This document shows, one piece after another, positions 33,271 to 45,302 of a stretch of 64,000 nucleotides of DNA. The notes under the pieces are model-generated. The model saw only the letters and a list, made by a program, of their open reading frames with translations. It did not search any database and was not told the DNA's origin. The stretch lies in contig SNVD02013269.1 of NCBI GenBank assembly GCA_013180625.2, positions 620,001 through 684,000 on the forward strand, read 5' to 3'. A program made the translations under genes and the position numbers. Each line of letters starts with the position of its first letter. The stretch's first letter is position 1. The stretch is from Boswellia sacra. Lineage: Eukaryota; Streptophyta; Magnoliopsida; Sapindales; Burseraceae.

Positions 33271-35161
33271 TGATTAGCCCTAAGTCAAACATCCGAAAAT
33301 ATTGGCGTAAGATAGATGCATACGAAAAAAATAAATCTTACATGTTCATTGTCGACATTATATTATTTCAAGACAATGTTTCTATGATTTCAAAAATTTA
33401 TATTTGTCAATTAAATGATTGATATGTATGATGAAACTAGATTTTGGTGTTCAAAATGAATATGATATATTAAATATTAAAATGTTTAAAAAAAAGTATG
33501 GTTTATAACATTAGTAGTTTTGTCCATCTTAATAATTTTTTTATTAGAGGATAAAATTATTAAAGGAATTAAAACTAACAAACAGAGTCTAATGATAAAA
33601 AAATGGGGGTTGAATATACCATCTTTTACTAATATAAGACCCAAAATTAACAAAGGCCCAAAGTTCAAGGTCTAATATCACTTACATGTCCCATACCAAA
33701 AAAATGAGAGTATAAGAGAAGAGGTTAAGGGGGGGAGTGGCTACAATACGGTCGCTAGATTGGTGCAGCGGGTATTGTAGTGGAACTGTGGAGTGGGGAG
33801 CTGGTTGCTTGATGCTTGGCAGTCATCTAACATGAAAGACAAATTTAAATGAAAAGTTACAACTGGTTTCAATAACCAATTATGGTTGCCGCCCAACTGG
33901 TTGTGATTAGCCCTAAGTCAAACATCCGAAAATATTGGCGTAAGATAGATGCATACGAAAAAAATAAATCTTACATGTTCATTGTCGACATTATATTATT
34001 TCAAGACAATGTTTCTATGATTTCAAAAATTTATATTTGTCAATTAAATGATTGATATGTATGATGAAACTAGATTTTGGTGTTCAAAATGAATATGATA
34101 TATTAAATATTAAAATGTTTAAAAAAAAGTATGGTTTATAACATTAGTAGTTTTGTCCATCTTAATAATTTTTTTATTAGAGGATAAAATTATTAAAAGA
34201 ATTAAAACTAACAAACAGAGTCTAATGATAAAAAAATGGGGGTTGAATATATCATCTTTTACTAATATAAGACCCAAAATTAACAAAGACCCAAAGTTCA
34301 AGGTCTAATATCACTTACATGTCCCATACCAAAAAAATGAGAGTATAAGAGAAGAGGTTAAGGGGGGGAGTGGCTACAATACGGTCGCTAGATTGGTGCA
34401 GCGGGTATTGTAGTGGAACTGTGGAGTGGGGAGCTGGTTGCTTGATGCTTGGCAGTCATCTAACATGAAAGACAAATTTAAATGAAAAGTTACAACTGGT
34501 TTCAATAACCAATTATGGTTGCCGCCCAACTGGTTGTGATTAGCCCTAAGTCAAACATCCGAAAATATTGGCGTAAGATAGATGCATACGAAAAAAATAA
34601 ATCTTACATGTTCATTGTCGACATTATATTATTTCAAGACAATGTTTCTATGATTTCAAAAATTTATATTTGTCAATTAAATGATTGATATGTATGATGA
34701 AACTAGATTTTGGTGTTCAAAATGAATATGATATATTAAATATTAAAATGTTTAAAAAAAAGTATGGTTTATAACATTAGTAGTTTTGTCCATCTTAATA
34801 ATTTTTTTATTAGAGGATAAAATTATTAAAAGAATTAAAACTAACAAACAGAGTCTAATGATAAAAAAATGGGGGTTGAATATATCATCTTTTACTAATA
34901 TAAGACCCAAAATTAACAAAGACCCAAAGTTCAAGGTCTAATATCACTTACATGTCCCATACCAAAAAAATGAGAGTATAAGAGAAGAGGTTAAGGGGGG
35001 GAGTGGCTACAATACGGTCGCTAGATTGGTGCAGCGGGTATTGTAGTGGAACTGTGGAGTGGGGAGCTGGTTGCTTGATGCTTGGCAGTCATCTAACATG
35101 AAAGACAAATTTAAATGAAAAGTTACAACTGGTTTCAATAACCAATTATGGTTGCCGCCCA
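33271..35161. repeat. 633-bp tandem triplication containing the transposon edge
   Basis: Units start at 33271, 33904 and 34537, each with TGATTAGCCC (the last 10 bp of the Mutator-like TIR) and the TSD TAAGTCAAAC. They end in GCCGCCCAACTGGTTG; the third copy stops at GCCGCCCAAC. By eye copies two and three are identical and copy one differs at about three positions. Each unit contains a minus-strand 60-codon open frame that is not recognised and probably not coding. The triplication post-dates the transposon insertion. Confidence 0.95.
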
Positions 35162-35169
35162 ACAGCTAC

Positions 35170-36170
35170 AGTTTCTCGCCAAATTAATATTACTACTTTA
35201 ACTATTTTCTAGAAGAAAATGGTATACAATTTTACAAATTTGCCCTTTAACAATTTTGTATAAAAGTCGTAAATTACAAATATAAGTCATAAACTAATGT
35301 GTAAAGTACTAAAAGTAAAATAAAAAAAGTCGTAAACATTGTTATTGTCGATCCCAGGGGTGTGAAAACCAAGATTTCCAAAAGTTGTAGACAAGTGTAC
35401 AAAAGTCATTTAACAAACTATAAAAGCAGTGAATGTCTTAAAAAAAGGCATAAATGGCACTATTTCATTTCACATTTTCCAGCCAAATTTACTATTCAAT
35501 TTACCAAAATTGAACTTTAGTAATTTCATCCCAAAGTTTTAAATTACAAACACATATAGTAACAAATAAGCAAAAATCGTGTACACAAAATAAAAAGTTG
35601 TAAACAAGGTTATTGTTCATCAGAGTTAAGACAAAACCAAAATTTTCAAAAGTCATAAATAAACATATAAATGTTGTAAAGAAGTATATAAAAATCCTAA
35701 ACGCCTTAACTAAATTGTAGATGGCAAAATCCTAATTGCTTTAACTAAATTGTAGATGACACTATTCTCAATTTTGAATTTTATATCCAAATTTACTGTT
35801 AATTTCTCCAAAATTGACTTCAGCAATTTGGTGCCAAAGTTGTAAATTACAAGTAAAAAGTAATAACAAATGTGAAAAAATCATAAACACGAAATAAAAA
35901 GTCGTAAACCTTGTTACTGTTCATCCTAAGTATGAAAAAACCAAAATCTTTAAGTCATAAATGAACGTGCAAAATTAGTTAACAAGATGTAAAAGTTATA
36001 AATAAATTTTAAAAAGTTGTACATGAAATCTATTTCTATTGCAGTATCTAGCCAAATATTCTATTTATTTTTCCTAAATTGTCCTTTAACTATTCAAGTT
36101 GTATGAAAGTCATAAAGCAGAAATAAAAGTTGTAAACCAAACTCAGGACTTCAATTCATCAATGGAAATA
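35170..36170. repeat. Degenerate tandem repeat, about four units of ~290 bp
   Basis: A recurring order of phrases (GCCAAATTTACT, then AAAGTTGTAAATTACAA, then AGTCGTAAAC and TTGTTATTGTTCATC) appears with units starting near 35186, 35480, 35770 and 36050. Units are perhaps two thirds alike, so the array is old. No coding frame runs through it. Confidence 0.65.
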
Positions 36171-36426
36171 AAATATTGATCCTCACTGTAACTAGTGGCT
36201 TCAAGACACTAAATCAAAACCAAAACATTCACCATCCAATAAACATTGCTCGACAATGCCATAGCCTTTTAACCAGCTTACTACTACCAGCTTCATTTTT
36301 CAATGTTATTCACTAACACTACTGTATCCAAAAATCCCAACAGCAAAGATAAGAGAGAGTGCAACATAAATGAAATAAATATAAAACCCTCAATAACTCT
36401 CATGCTCAAACTCAATCAGCTAAGCT

Positions 36427-36675
36427 TCACTGGGAAAGATTGATTAATTGTTGATCTGAAGCTAAATATGAGATCAGGTACAAGTCAATTTTGTTAAAGG
36501 TGGCAAGGGTTGTGATGAAATGTGGAGGAGGAAGGAGGATAATGGTAACCCCAAGGCCCTGATTGGAAGAAGGGTTGTAGCTAATAACCCAGGTCATGGT
36601 TAGGCTGGCTTTGATGGCTTTGTTAATAGCATTAAGAAGCCTTATCAGTTCCAACTGTAATTGTGCTCTCACCAT
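36427..36675 (-). CDS. 82-codon open frame, unrecognised
   Basis: The minus-strand frame starts at a good context (GCCATGGTG) and reads MVRAQLQLELIRLLNAINKA. The N-terminal half looks helical and the rest is hydrophobic. I know no matching family and see no splice partners. It may be chance. Confidence 0.17.
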   Translation of the reverse strand: MVRAQLQLELIRLLNAINKAIKASLTMTWVISYNPSSNQGLGVTIILLPPPHFITTLATFNKIDLYLISYLASDQQLINLSQ

Positions 36676-36699
36676 GGCTGATTCCTAGGAGAGATTTTA

Positions 36700-38892
36700 G
36701 AACATCTGGTTGTCGGTATGCTTTTCTTGCTTAATTGTCATAGGATTTGTAGTTTAACTTGTCCATTCAAACTAGAAATCTACTAGGCACAACCAGATGC
36801 ATCCCATATAAGTTTTTATTTATTTATTTATTTATATGTATGCTAATATTAGTTGATTACAGTATTATATTTTTCTTGTCATTTGCTATTTGAATTCAAA
36901 GAATTTCTCTTTATTCCTTTGCTATTGATGTCTTCAATCTAATCTATGCTTTTGATTTGTCAGCAACTAGAAAGATTCTACTTTTAACTCCTAATGCAAG
37001 CTCAGTAACCATATCTAGAATTTAACTTGATTATAGCTTGCCCCACTTTCTCCAATATTACAAACAATTTGTTACTAAGGATTTCCAACTACTAAGAGTG
37101 CTTATGGAAATGCTTCTGTAAATGTCTTCTAAGTAATTGCAGCTAAGTATAATTTATGAGAAAGAGTTAAGAGATTGTATTCATGACTGCCATCAACTTA
37201 GCTACAAATTTCTTTATACTAAAAAATTTACTTAGGTGGACACCACTACCAACATGTCAATTTGGCATAAACTTAAAAATAGAAACTAAAGATGTAGAGA
37301 GAAATGAAGGCAAAATTTGGGGAGAAAAGTATTGGGTAGAGCCAAAGAAAATAGAGAGTTAGTCTCTTTCTTGTCATTCATCAAACCTATATTAGGCCAT
37401 GCAGGGTTGGGCTTTAAGGTGATTAGGCATGACTTTGACTCGGTAAGATATTAGGAAAAAGTAATCAACTTCAGTTGGATATCGTGCAATTCAAGGTATT
37501 AGTATGTGTTAGTGTGTTTATGTGTTTGGATGTGTGTGTGTGTGTGTTTAAATAGATTGTTGATTTCGAGAAATTTAGGCTTTCTATTCATTAATATCAT
37601 TAATATAAGTTATCAACTAGCTTGACTGTGTACCCAGCATCTTGTTGTTCCTCAAAATTTGATGTTCGATGTTAATCTTTTTGTTGCTATGCTATGGGTT
37701 ATAGTTGATACTTTTTCTAAGCACAGTTTGACTTTTGTTTCAACTAAAGTTGTCAAACTATAGATAGTGCACTTATGTGTGAAGTCGATGTTAACATTTA
37801 TGCAAGTATTTTGCTTCTTATGTCAGAGGTGAAGTTATTAATGAATTAGTTAGCTCGAGGTTAAATTCGAAGATGGGTGGTTAGGTATGGAATAGGATTA
37901 GTAAACAATCTTGTAAAGGTAAATCCTTGATTTGTAAATTGAATTTGTAGGAGAATTATGGAAAGTAAAGTTCATGATTGGCATACGTAGTTTGTCACTA
38001 ATACATAAGAGAGAATGAATTTTTATCAGATGTTGTATGTTCTATTTATTTCCTATGTTTTACTCTGTTTTTTCTCTTTTCCCAATGAAATCTCCCTGCA
38101 ACTTGGCAATAGTGTTGATAGCAATTTTCTTAACAAAACCCCAAGGCGTACTATTCTGCATGTGTTCACCATCTTATTGGATGTAGAGTTTTACATGTCG
38201 AAAATAATCCATCTCATTAGATGTTATATGATTGATAAGAATGTAATAATTTACATGGACTATTTGAATCCCTAAATGATCCCTAGATGTGTGATATTGC
38301 TTACAACATCTAAAAGTAGTAAAACCCAAGCCAAATAAGATGATTATTGTTATATTACTATTAGTTTGGAAAACTGTCCTTTGCCTTGGGTTTTCTACTT
38401 GAGAAAGACAAGCAATGCTATTGCCATCTATTTTGGCTTCAATTGTTTTTCTTATCAAAATCTGCATTAGATGTCAAGATTATGAATTGATACACAGTTT
38501 AATACATTCATTTGAGGAAGAAAGTTTTGGTTCTTATTTTATAGCCCCCGACATTATAATAGTTTTTGATGATACTCTAGCAAGTTGTCGCTACAAGTGG
38601 TGGTGTTATGGTTCATCCAATTACCTAATACAACTGGTTCATGGATGTAAAACTGGTCTAATTTTCCTAAACTAATATAATCAACTTGTCTAATCTTAAC
38701 TTTTGGTTTACACGAGATTCTAGTTGGAGCAACAAATGAATTGACCTATATGCCATTTGAACTTTCTTGACCATGAGTTAGGTGATCACCATTTTTTTAG
38801 ATGTGTATCTGGATGCCTTAGCTAGCACAATTGCTAGCGTTGGAACTGAGTCTCACTCCCTTTTGCATTATGACCATGGCGATCCATGATGC
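36700..38892. other. Intergenic, no gene recognised
   Basis: AT-rich sequence with a (TG)n run at 37530-37547. A stretch near 38830-38870 (GCTAGCGTTGGAACTGAGTC) resembles 39135-39160 (GCTGGCATTGGAACTCAATC), suggesting a small local duplication around the later SINE insertion. Confidence 0.45.
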
Positions 38893-38906
38893 TCGAGGAA
38901 GTTGTT

Positions 38907-39118
38907 TTTTTTTTTTTGTAACCGAGGTGTCCGGGCCAGCTTACGCGCACCAAGACTAATCCTCGGAGGAGACTAGCGCAACCATAACCCACTGTTACGG
39001 TCTCCCACTTAAATCATGGAGGAGGCCATTGTGGAGACTCGAACCCAGGAATTCACTATTGGTGCTGTACCAACTCCATCCTGGCCCGCTTCACCACTTG
39101 AACCAATCCATTGTGGGT
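38907..39118 (-). mobile_element. tRNA-derived SINE, minus strand, about 212 bp
   Basis: On the minus strand the head contains GGTTCAAGTGGTGAAGCGG (A-box-like) and, about 45 bases on, GGGTTCGAGTCTCC (B-box). The body includes the CCGAGGATTAGTCTTGG and AGCTGGCCCGGACACC blocks seen in a widespread plant SINE, and the element ends in a poly(A) tail (T-run at 38905-38917 on the plus strand). A perfect 14-bp target-site duplication TCGAGGAAGTTGTT is at 38893-38906 and 39119-39132. SINEs move by borrowing LINE machinery; the element encodes no protein. Confidence 0.93.
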
Positions 39119-39132
39119 TCGAGGAAGTTGTT

Positions 39133-39710
39133 GCTGGCATTGGAACTCAATCTCAGCCCCTTCAAGGGATGCTTGATTTTGATTTCACTAATTTGCTTTC
39201 ACTTAACAATTGATTTATTGCTCGCCTTCCATTTAGAATATATGAGATTGGTGTCTAGGCCATGTTGATAACCACCCTAAGCTTTACTGGTTCGTTCTAG
39301 AAGTCCTTTTGCAATTTCACACATCCTACGAGCTACTTTTGTTATATATAAGGATGGGGGTATCTGCAAAGACTCTTAATTTACACCCTTTTTGCTGCCC
39401 TAGGTCCACAATTCAATGCCATCTAGATTTCACACATTGACTTATCGGCGTTCCAAGGTGCCTGTTAGTATGCCCCATTATTATAATCATATGCCTAAGA
39501 ACAAAGACTTCATTCCTATTAAATTGAGGATTGCAATTGCCACAGCATACGAAGAGACTAACATTGAATGACATGTCAATATCACACATAACTTTTTGGA
39601 GTTTCTAGATGTCCCTTTGTTTCCCCTTTAATCATAGTCATTTACAAGTGTCTATCAGTTGTGTCCACCCTCCATTCACTGACCATTATTGATGCCGAAT
39701 CTTCAAGATA
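39133..39710. other. Noncoding stretch between the SINE and an LTR remnant
   Basis: No gene is recognised. On the minus strand this would correspond to internal sequence of the LTR remnant next to it, but no gag or pol motif can be read. Confidence 0.35.
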
Positions 39711-39711
39711 T

Positions 39712-39723
39712 GGCTCTGATACC
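39712..39723 (-). other. Primer-binding-site-like sequence
   Basis: The minus strand reads GGTATCAGAGCC, the initiator Met-tRNA type PBS, seven bases after an LTR-like end CCCGACA. This suggests a minus-strand LTR retrotransposon whose LTR lies to the right. Confidence 0.5.
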
Positions 39724-39730
39724 GATCTAA

Positions 39731-40690
39731 TGTCGGGCTGCTGAATTGAGACAAATCAAGGTAGGATCTTCAAGTTGATAAACAACTCAACCAGTGGCCA
39801 GAATAAAGAAAATGAAACCCAACAAACACTCTTTCAAAGGATAACAAGCTCACCACCAAAGTAAACACCAATTGGATACAGAGAATTCACCACCCAATGA
39901 TGTAAACAAGGGATAAAGTGCTCAAACTAGGATAACAAGCTCACCACCAAAGTAAACACTAATTGGATATAGAGAATTCATCACCCAAGGATGTAAACAA
40001 AGGATACAGGACTCAAACTAGGATAACAAGCTCACCACTAAAGTAAAGACCAATGGGATGCAGAGAATTCACCACCCAATGATGTAAACAAAGGATACAA
40101 GGCTCAAACTAACTCACCACTCTATGGAATCCACCAAGAGATATAGAGTTAAAGACAAATCAGTATAAACACTGAAATTTCATTCAAATTTGAATTCAAA
40201 ACTAAGCTCCTTTGAATACACAGCTTTAGGACTCAAATAACTTAGAACAACCTTCCAAGCATAGGTAAAAGACACTAAATATGTTCAATAATTATGGCTC
40301 AACTAATACATTGACCACTAAATTATTGACTAAGACTCATAAATAAACTCATTAGATAATAAAAGCACAACCAACTAAGCTAGAAAATCCAAATTCTAGA
40401 GTAGACTTTAATGATGCATTAATTATGAGCCGGCTATGAAGAGATAGTCAAAAGATCCTGCAGATAGCTCCAAATGACACATTGTAAAATGTGACATAAA
40501 TCTTGACAATTAATTCTCTGCACATCAGTACCAGTTCTTTTACAAAATTGTCCCTCATTCTGGTTCATGTGCACTCTTGATCATTGTAACAATTTGCACT
40601 TCCTCTGAATTGACCAATAGACCCATGCATTGTAACACACCCGTGTTATGCATTGTAACACTCCCGTGTCAATTATCAAATCCAACCCAA
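39731..40690 (-). repeat. Possible LTR remnant, right edge uncertain
   Basis: The sequence starts TGTCGGGCTGCTG directly beside the PBS-like site, as the 3' end of a minus-strand LTR would. It contains a 91-bp minisatellite. The outer edge cannot be placed because no second LTR or TSD is visible; the end given is approximate. Confidence 0.35.
39839..40110. repeat. 91-bp minisatellite, 3 copies
   Basis: Units start at 39839, 39930 and 40021 with GGATAACAAGCTCACCAC and continue with GAATTCACCACCCAATGATG. The copies differ at several positions each. Confidence 0.92.
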
Positions 40691-43600
40691 AACAATTTGT
40701 CATTGAGCCTAACTATTAGTATTTGCCTATCACTTTATGTTCTTATACATTTTGAGACGAAAGCCGTGTCTTTATCTTCGTGGTTAATCACATGAATTTG
40801 TCAATTCGCATGGTTTTCCATCGCTGTTTTTCTTACTAAGTTTTTAAGTTCAACTTATCATTCAATGTTACACTGAGTGTTAAAGAAAGATAATTATCAC
40901 ATATCTTAGGTACAAACTAACTTACCATATGACAAAAAACATAAGTGACTTACATGGACATCATGAACAATTATAGAAATTTAGTCTATGGTGAGCAGCT
41001 AAATGCTATTAATTATGCGTTAACCTTTAAAGCATCAAGGCAAATTTTCTGTTGATGTATTTTATTATGTGTTATTAAACGTTGCATGTACTCTGCCTCT
41101 TGTTTGGATGAGTTCTTCTAGATGTAATTTGTTATATGTTGCCAATCGTTTCATTTTTTTTAATTTGGTTGTATTTAAACATTCTGCCAATGCATTACAT
41201 TCGTTAACATTTTTTAGAAGTTTGCTAGGTTTTGTCTAATAATTCTGCAGTTTTCAATTGGATCTCGATGGCTGCACTCCAACTTGAAATTCATGTTCGG
41301 GCCTATGATTACTTCCTATTACTCAGAGTGAACCGCAACAAGGTGTGTTTACAACAGATCGTCATGGCTAATTTGAAAAGGATTCCTTCACTTGGCATCA
41401 ATGATTATAGGAAAATGAAGCTCTGGGTTCGATTTCCATGGATTGCGAAGAAGATGTTCATGGAATCTAAAGATGATTTGGACGACCTGTTTAGCTACTT
41501 TGAATTGCATGATGAACAACATACCGTGACTTTTCACTTTAAAAAGTGCACAATTGGATAGTGTGAGCAGCGCCAAATGAAGCATGGATGTAGATACTGG
41601 CATCTACATCAGTAACTTTTAACTGCACGATGTCATCATACCTATCGCATTGCCCGTTTACAACGTCAATTGGAATGTCAACCATGCGTTGAGGCGGGCG
41701 AAGTCGTCAACAATGACAACAACAATAATGTTGATGATTAAAGAACCTCATCTAATGCAAGGATTTTTTCTTAGTTTAACTAATGTTGCCTTGTTGTCTT
41801 CATGTTTGTGCATGTTTACATGTTATTAACTGTCCGGCATCTTTTATTTTCATTGTGCTGAACAAGTGTTTGACCTTTCATCTCTAGTTTTCCCCTTTCT
41901 ATTTCCTTTGCAATTGGATTTATTGAGGTTTGTACCTTTTTTTTTGTCTTTACAAAAATAAAGAGCATTAATATTCTTTCCATAATTGTTAACAAATGGT
42001 TTAACTAGCACTAATTTTATTACTATTTTATTAGTGACCTTTGTCCTTGCTTTCATTTTCCATTAATATAACACAACCCTTTTCCTTAAACACCTCATAT
42101 ATTCTCTTACATTTGTTTAGTAACTCACATGGATAAATCTAATGACCCTATAAACTATATATTATTATGAACAAACATTTAATATAGCTACCAAGTACCT
42201 TTCATGTTAACTTAAAAACAAAGGTAAAAAAACCAAACTAGATGACAATTTTTAACAATTATTTTTATGTTACAAAGTACAAGTTAAAATAACTTCCTTA
42301 ATAAGATGTTAAATGCTTGTGTATGCAAATATCTAACATACAAATATGTGATAGAAATTCTATCAAAATTTGTGGACAAAATAATAATTAAAGAAAAACA
42401 ACTAAATTGATTTTTTAAAATCAACTAAAGCTAATGTTAAGTAATTATAATTGATAGCAATACAAATGTGGAGAAGGCATCCAATCTCTAATTTCATTCA
42501 CCTTGTACGAAAGCCAGGATAAAACCCTTCTTTTGACTATGATTGGGCCCTGCAGTGGTATAACCTGGTGAACTAGGCATAAATTTTACTTTACTTGCTC
42601 TCTCTTCTCTTACGGAATTTGTAGTTTTTATAGAATACGAAGAGAGAGGACATTCTTTCAGGTTACCCAGTATTCAAAAAATATATATGTACTAGCTTTA
42701 TCAACAAAATCAGTATATTTAGTTTTACGCATAAAACCTTTCCAAAGTACATCATTTTATATTTTCTCCAATCTTCGAAACAGCAAATAAGCTCTAATAA
42801 TGCATGGTTCTACCTTTTGATAAGATTTTTTTGGCCAACGATGTAGTCATAACTTTGCTTCTTTCTCGACAACATAGCAACGTTAACCACAATAATGATA
42901 ACATCATTACCTTTCAAATATAGACTTTGTTGACACCACATTAGTTAAAAAGGTTATTAACATTAACCAAAAAAAAATTGAGTTTAACAAAAAAAATAAA
43001 GATTTTAATTTTTCACATTAGTTTTTTTTCAGAACGCTTGTGATTAATGTTTGGGGGTTATTTAAAAGAATTGTTTACCCATGACAGTTAGAAAAAAAAA
43101 ACATAAATGTACCTTCTAAAATATACTTTCACTCATTAAAATAATATCACATATTTAAATCTATATATTTGACGATTGATTTAGTGGTGTTTCATCATCC
43201 ACATCCATCCTTGTTCCTATACTTTTGTGAAGAGAAAATGAAGAAAAAAACCTTTGTTACAAATAATGCTTCTGACCATAACTACGATGGCAAAATCAAA
43301 CCCAAAAGATGGCTTAATCTCTACTTTTTGCAAATACTCAATACAACTCTTCTTTGCTACACCTAAGAGTTTATCATTGGACAAATGACCAAACATTTGC
43401 CACAAAGTCTATTAGCTATCTCTCTATCGATATAAACTAATATACGATTATCAGCTTATACATAATCACACAACCAATTGTACTTTTCTACATAAAGTAA
43501 AATAAACATAATAACTTGTTCTTTTGCATGCAAAGAAAAAAAATGTTGTCAGTAACAATACCATAGCAATTATGTATGAAAATCCCCTTAAATAAAAATT

Positions 43601-45300
43601 AACTACCCCAATCATCCATCTTAAATTCGTACTTAGAAGCAGTCCGGCACATACAACTATTAAATTTCCATTGCAATCTCCTTTCATTATTCTAACTTAT
43701 GCCAATTTTGTTGTATTGTCAAGATGAAAACTCGTTGTAAACCAATCATAGTTGCCTTCAAGATTACCAAAGTTCCCTCATGTTGACAATATTACATCAA
43801 GTTAACATGTTCGACGTTCTTTGAAATCAAACAAGCTTTTTGTTTCTGCCATGAATTCCTAGTCGTTATCCACTTTTCATACTCAAAAATCTACCAGGGC
43901 AACTTAATTCGTTGTCGAATGCTTCTTCAAATATTATGGTTTGTTATTCTTTAGCTAATGAAAACATCACCATCAATTACTAGCAAAACAACTCCATTTC
44001 GGTTTCCCTCCCACGAAGTTCACTTGCAAATTTCAAACTGACAGTTAGTGTTGTTCATGATTAATGTGTGTGTGCAGCATTAAAGTTACCCCTTCATCCA
44101 TTCACTAGTAAGCAAAGATGGGCGACAAAGGGTCGTCTAACTACTAGCCTCCTTCACATTGTTCCTAATCTGGCCCTTACCTCGTCCTCTGATCAGCGCT
44201 CACCCCTATATCTCTAGCAAAATACAAAACCTATTCTCCGTACCTATAATATACACCGTTTCCACTTACCATTTCCATGAAATATTTTCCCCATTAAAGT
44301 TAATGTTTTTATTATAATCTTTTTTCGCTTTGTGATTTCATTGTTATGTTTTGTCTCTAAATTATTCTTCAAATATTACATGTAATACTTACCTTGTTCA
44401 CTTTCATGCCTTTTGCCCGTCATACAAACACATTACTTCTAATTTTGTTTTAGCCTGTTCCAATACATGCGCCCGTACATCATTCATAGGGGGCATCAAC
44501 AATTTAAATAGCATTTTCAACTGCATTACATCTGAATGCTCCTACATTGGAAGTAGACGATGTAAATCCCCTATATTGTATGGTAATACACAATCTTTCC
44601 TACTTTTTCCACATTGCAATTAATTACTACGGTCAAAGGGGGATCTAGCGAAAACCTATTGTCTATGAACTTCGTGATGTATACTCCATAGTCATAAGTA
44701 CTATGCTACTACGCAACTTTTTGGCACATGGATACTTCGAAACTTGAAAAGACTTGATTTAGAAGAGAAGACCTAAAGCCAATAAAGAGAATTCAAAAGA
44801 ACATGTCAAAAGAATAATACGGGCCAAATCCAAGTCAACAAAGCAAATTAAAAGTGATAGCATGTTAGAATTAATGTTACGTACTCAACCAATAAGATTG
44901 TTTTCTACCACCACACTTATTTAAAAAGACTTTCTTAAGAGTGAAAATGAGACTTTTGGTCAGTTTGTAGGGAAAGACCAAAATAATAAACATTTTCTCC
45001 CCAATTGTTGTTTGTCCACCTTATATCGTTTTCTTAGGGATGCAAAATTCGGGTGCAGGTTTTGTTTTTTCGTAACTAGACCAGATTGTCAATTGCTTAC
45101 CCCACTCCGGCCATATCCCTAGTTCTTATAAATGCGGTGTAACTGTTGGTATCTCCAAATTCCTATAGTTCTCACCCATCCTCACATTTTCCCTGCATTA
45201 CATACCCGTATTTTCCCTAGTTTTTTGCTGATTGTTTCTTGCTTCATGCTTGTTGGCTACCATTCCAAAATCCAAACTATTTGGTGGCTGAAATCACAAA
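40691..45300. other. Intergenic, no gene recognised
   Basis: One 109-codon plus-strand frame (41232-41561, MSNNSAVFNWISMAALQLEI) has no recognisable domain; its charged second half (KSKDDLDDL-like) is not typical of random AT-rich DNA, but no homologue comes to mind. The rest shows only homopolymer runs. Confidence 0.4.
41232..41561 (+). CDS. 109-codon open frame, unrecognised
   Basis: The frame may start at the internal Met of MAALQLEIHVRAYDYFLLLR. It is unusually rich in Lys, Asp and Trp for this AT-rich context (WVRFPWIAKKMFMESKDDLD). No domain is recognised and no neighbouring exon found. It could be a fragment of a transposon protein or chance. Confidence 0.15.
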   Translation: MSNNSAVFNWISMAALQLEIHVRAYDYFLLLRVNRNKVCLQQIVMANLKRIPSLGINDYRKMKLWVRFPWIAKKMFMESKDDLDDLFSYFELHDEQHTVTFHFKKCTIG

Positions 45301-45302
45301 AT

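Larger units (their letters stand above)
29553..33280. mobile_element. Mutator-like TIR element (non-autonomous), 3.7 kb, with nested solo LTR
   Basis: The left end reads GGGCTAATCAC, then, after a variable segment, GGTTTTGGCTTAATTTCGTC. The right end, on the minus strand, reads GGGCTAATCA, a C15 run, then GGTTTTGGCTTAATTTCCGT. A perfect 10-bp target-site duplication TAAGTCAAAC flanks it (29543-29552 and 33281-33290), in the 8-11 bp range typical of Mutator-like elements. Removing the nested solo LTR leaves about 1.7 kb. No transposase is recognised; the interior has tRNA-like modules and an AT-rich tandem array. Membership of the Mutator superfamily is inferred from TIR and TSD. Confidence 0.85.

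Noticed and set aside
33486..34934. Three identical-looking minus-strand 60-codon frames (MNFGPLLILGLILVKD-like)
   Set aside because: They repeat because the DNA is a 633-bp tandem array. There is no splice, promoter or domain support, and the composition is typical of AT-rich noncoding DNA.
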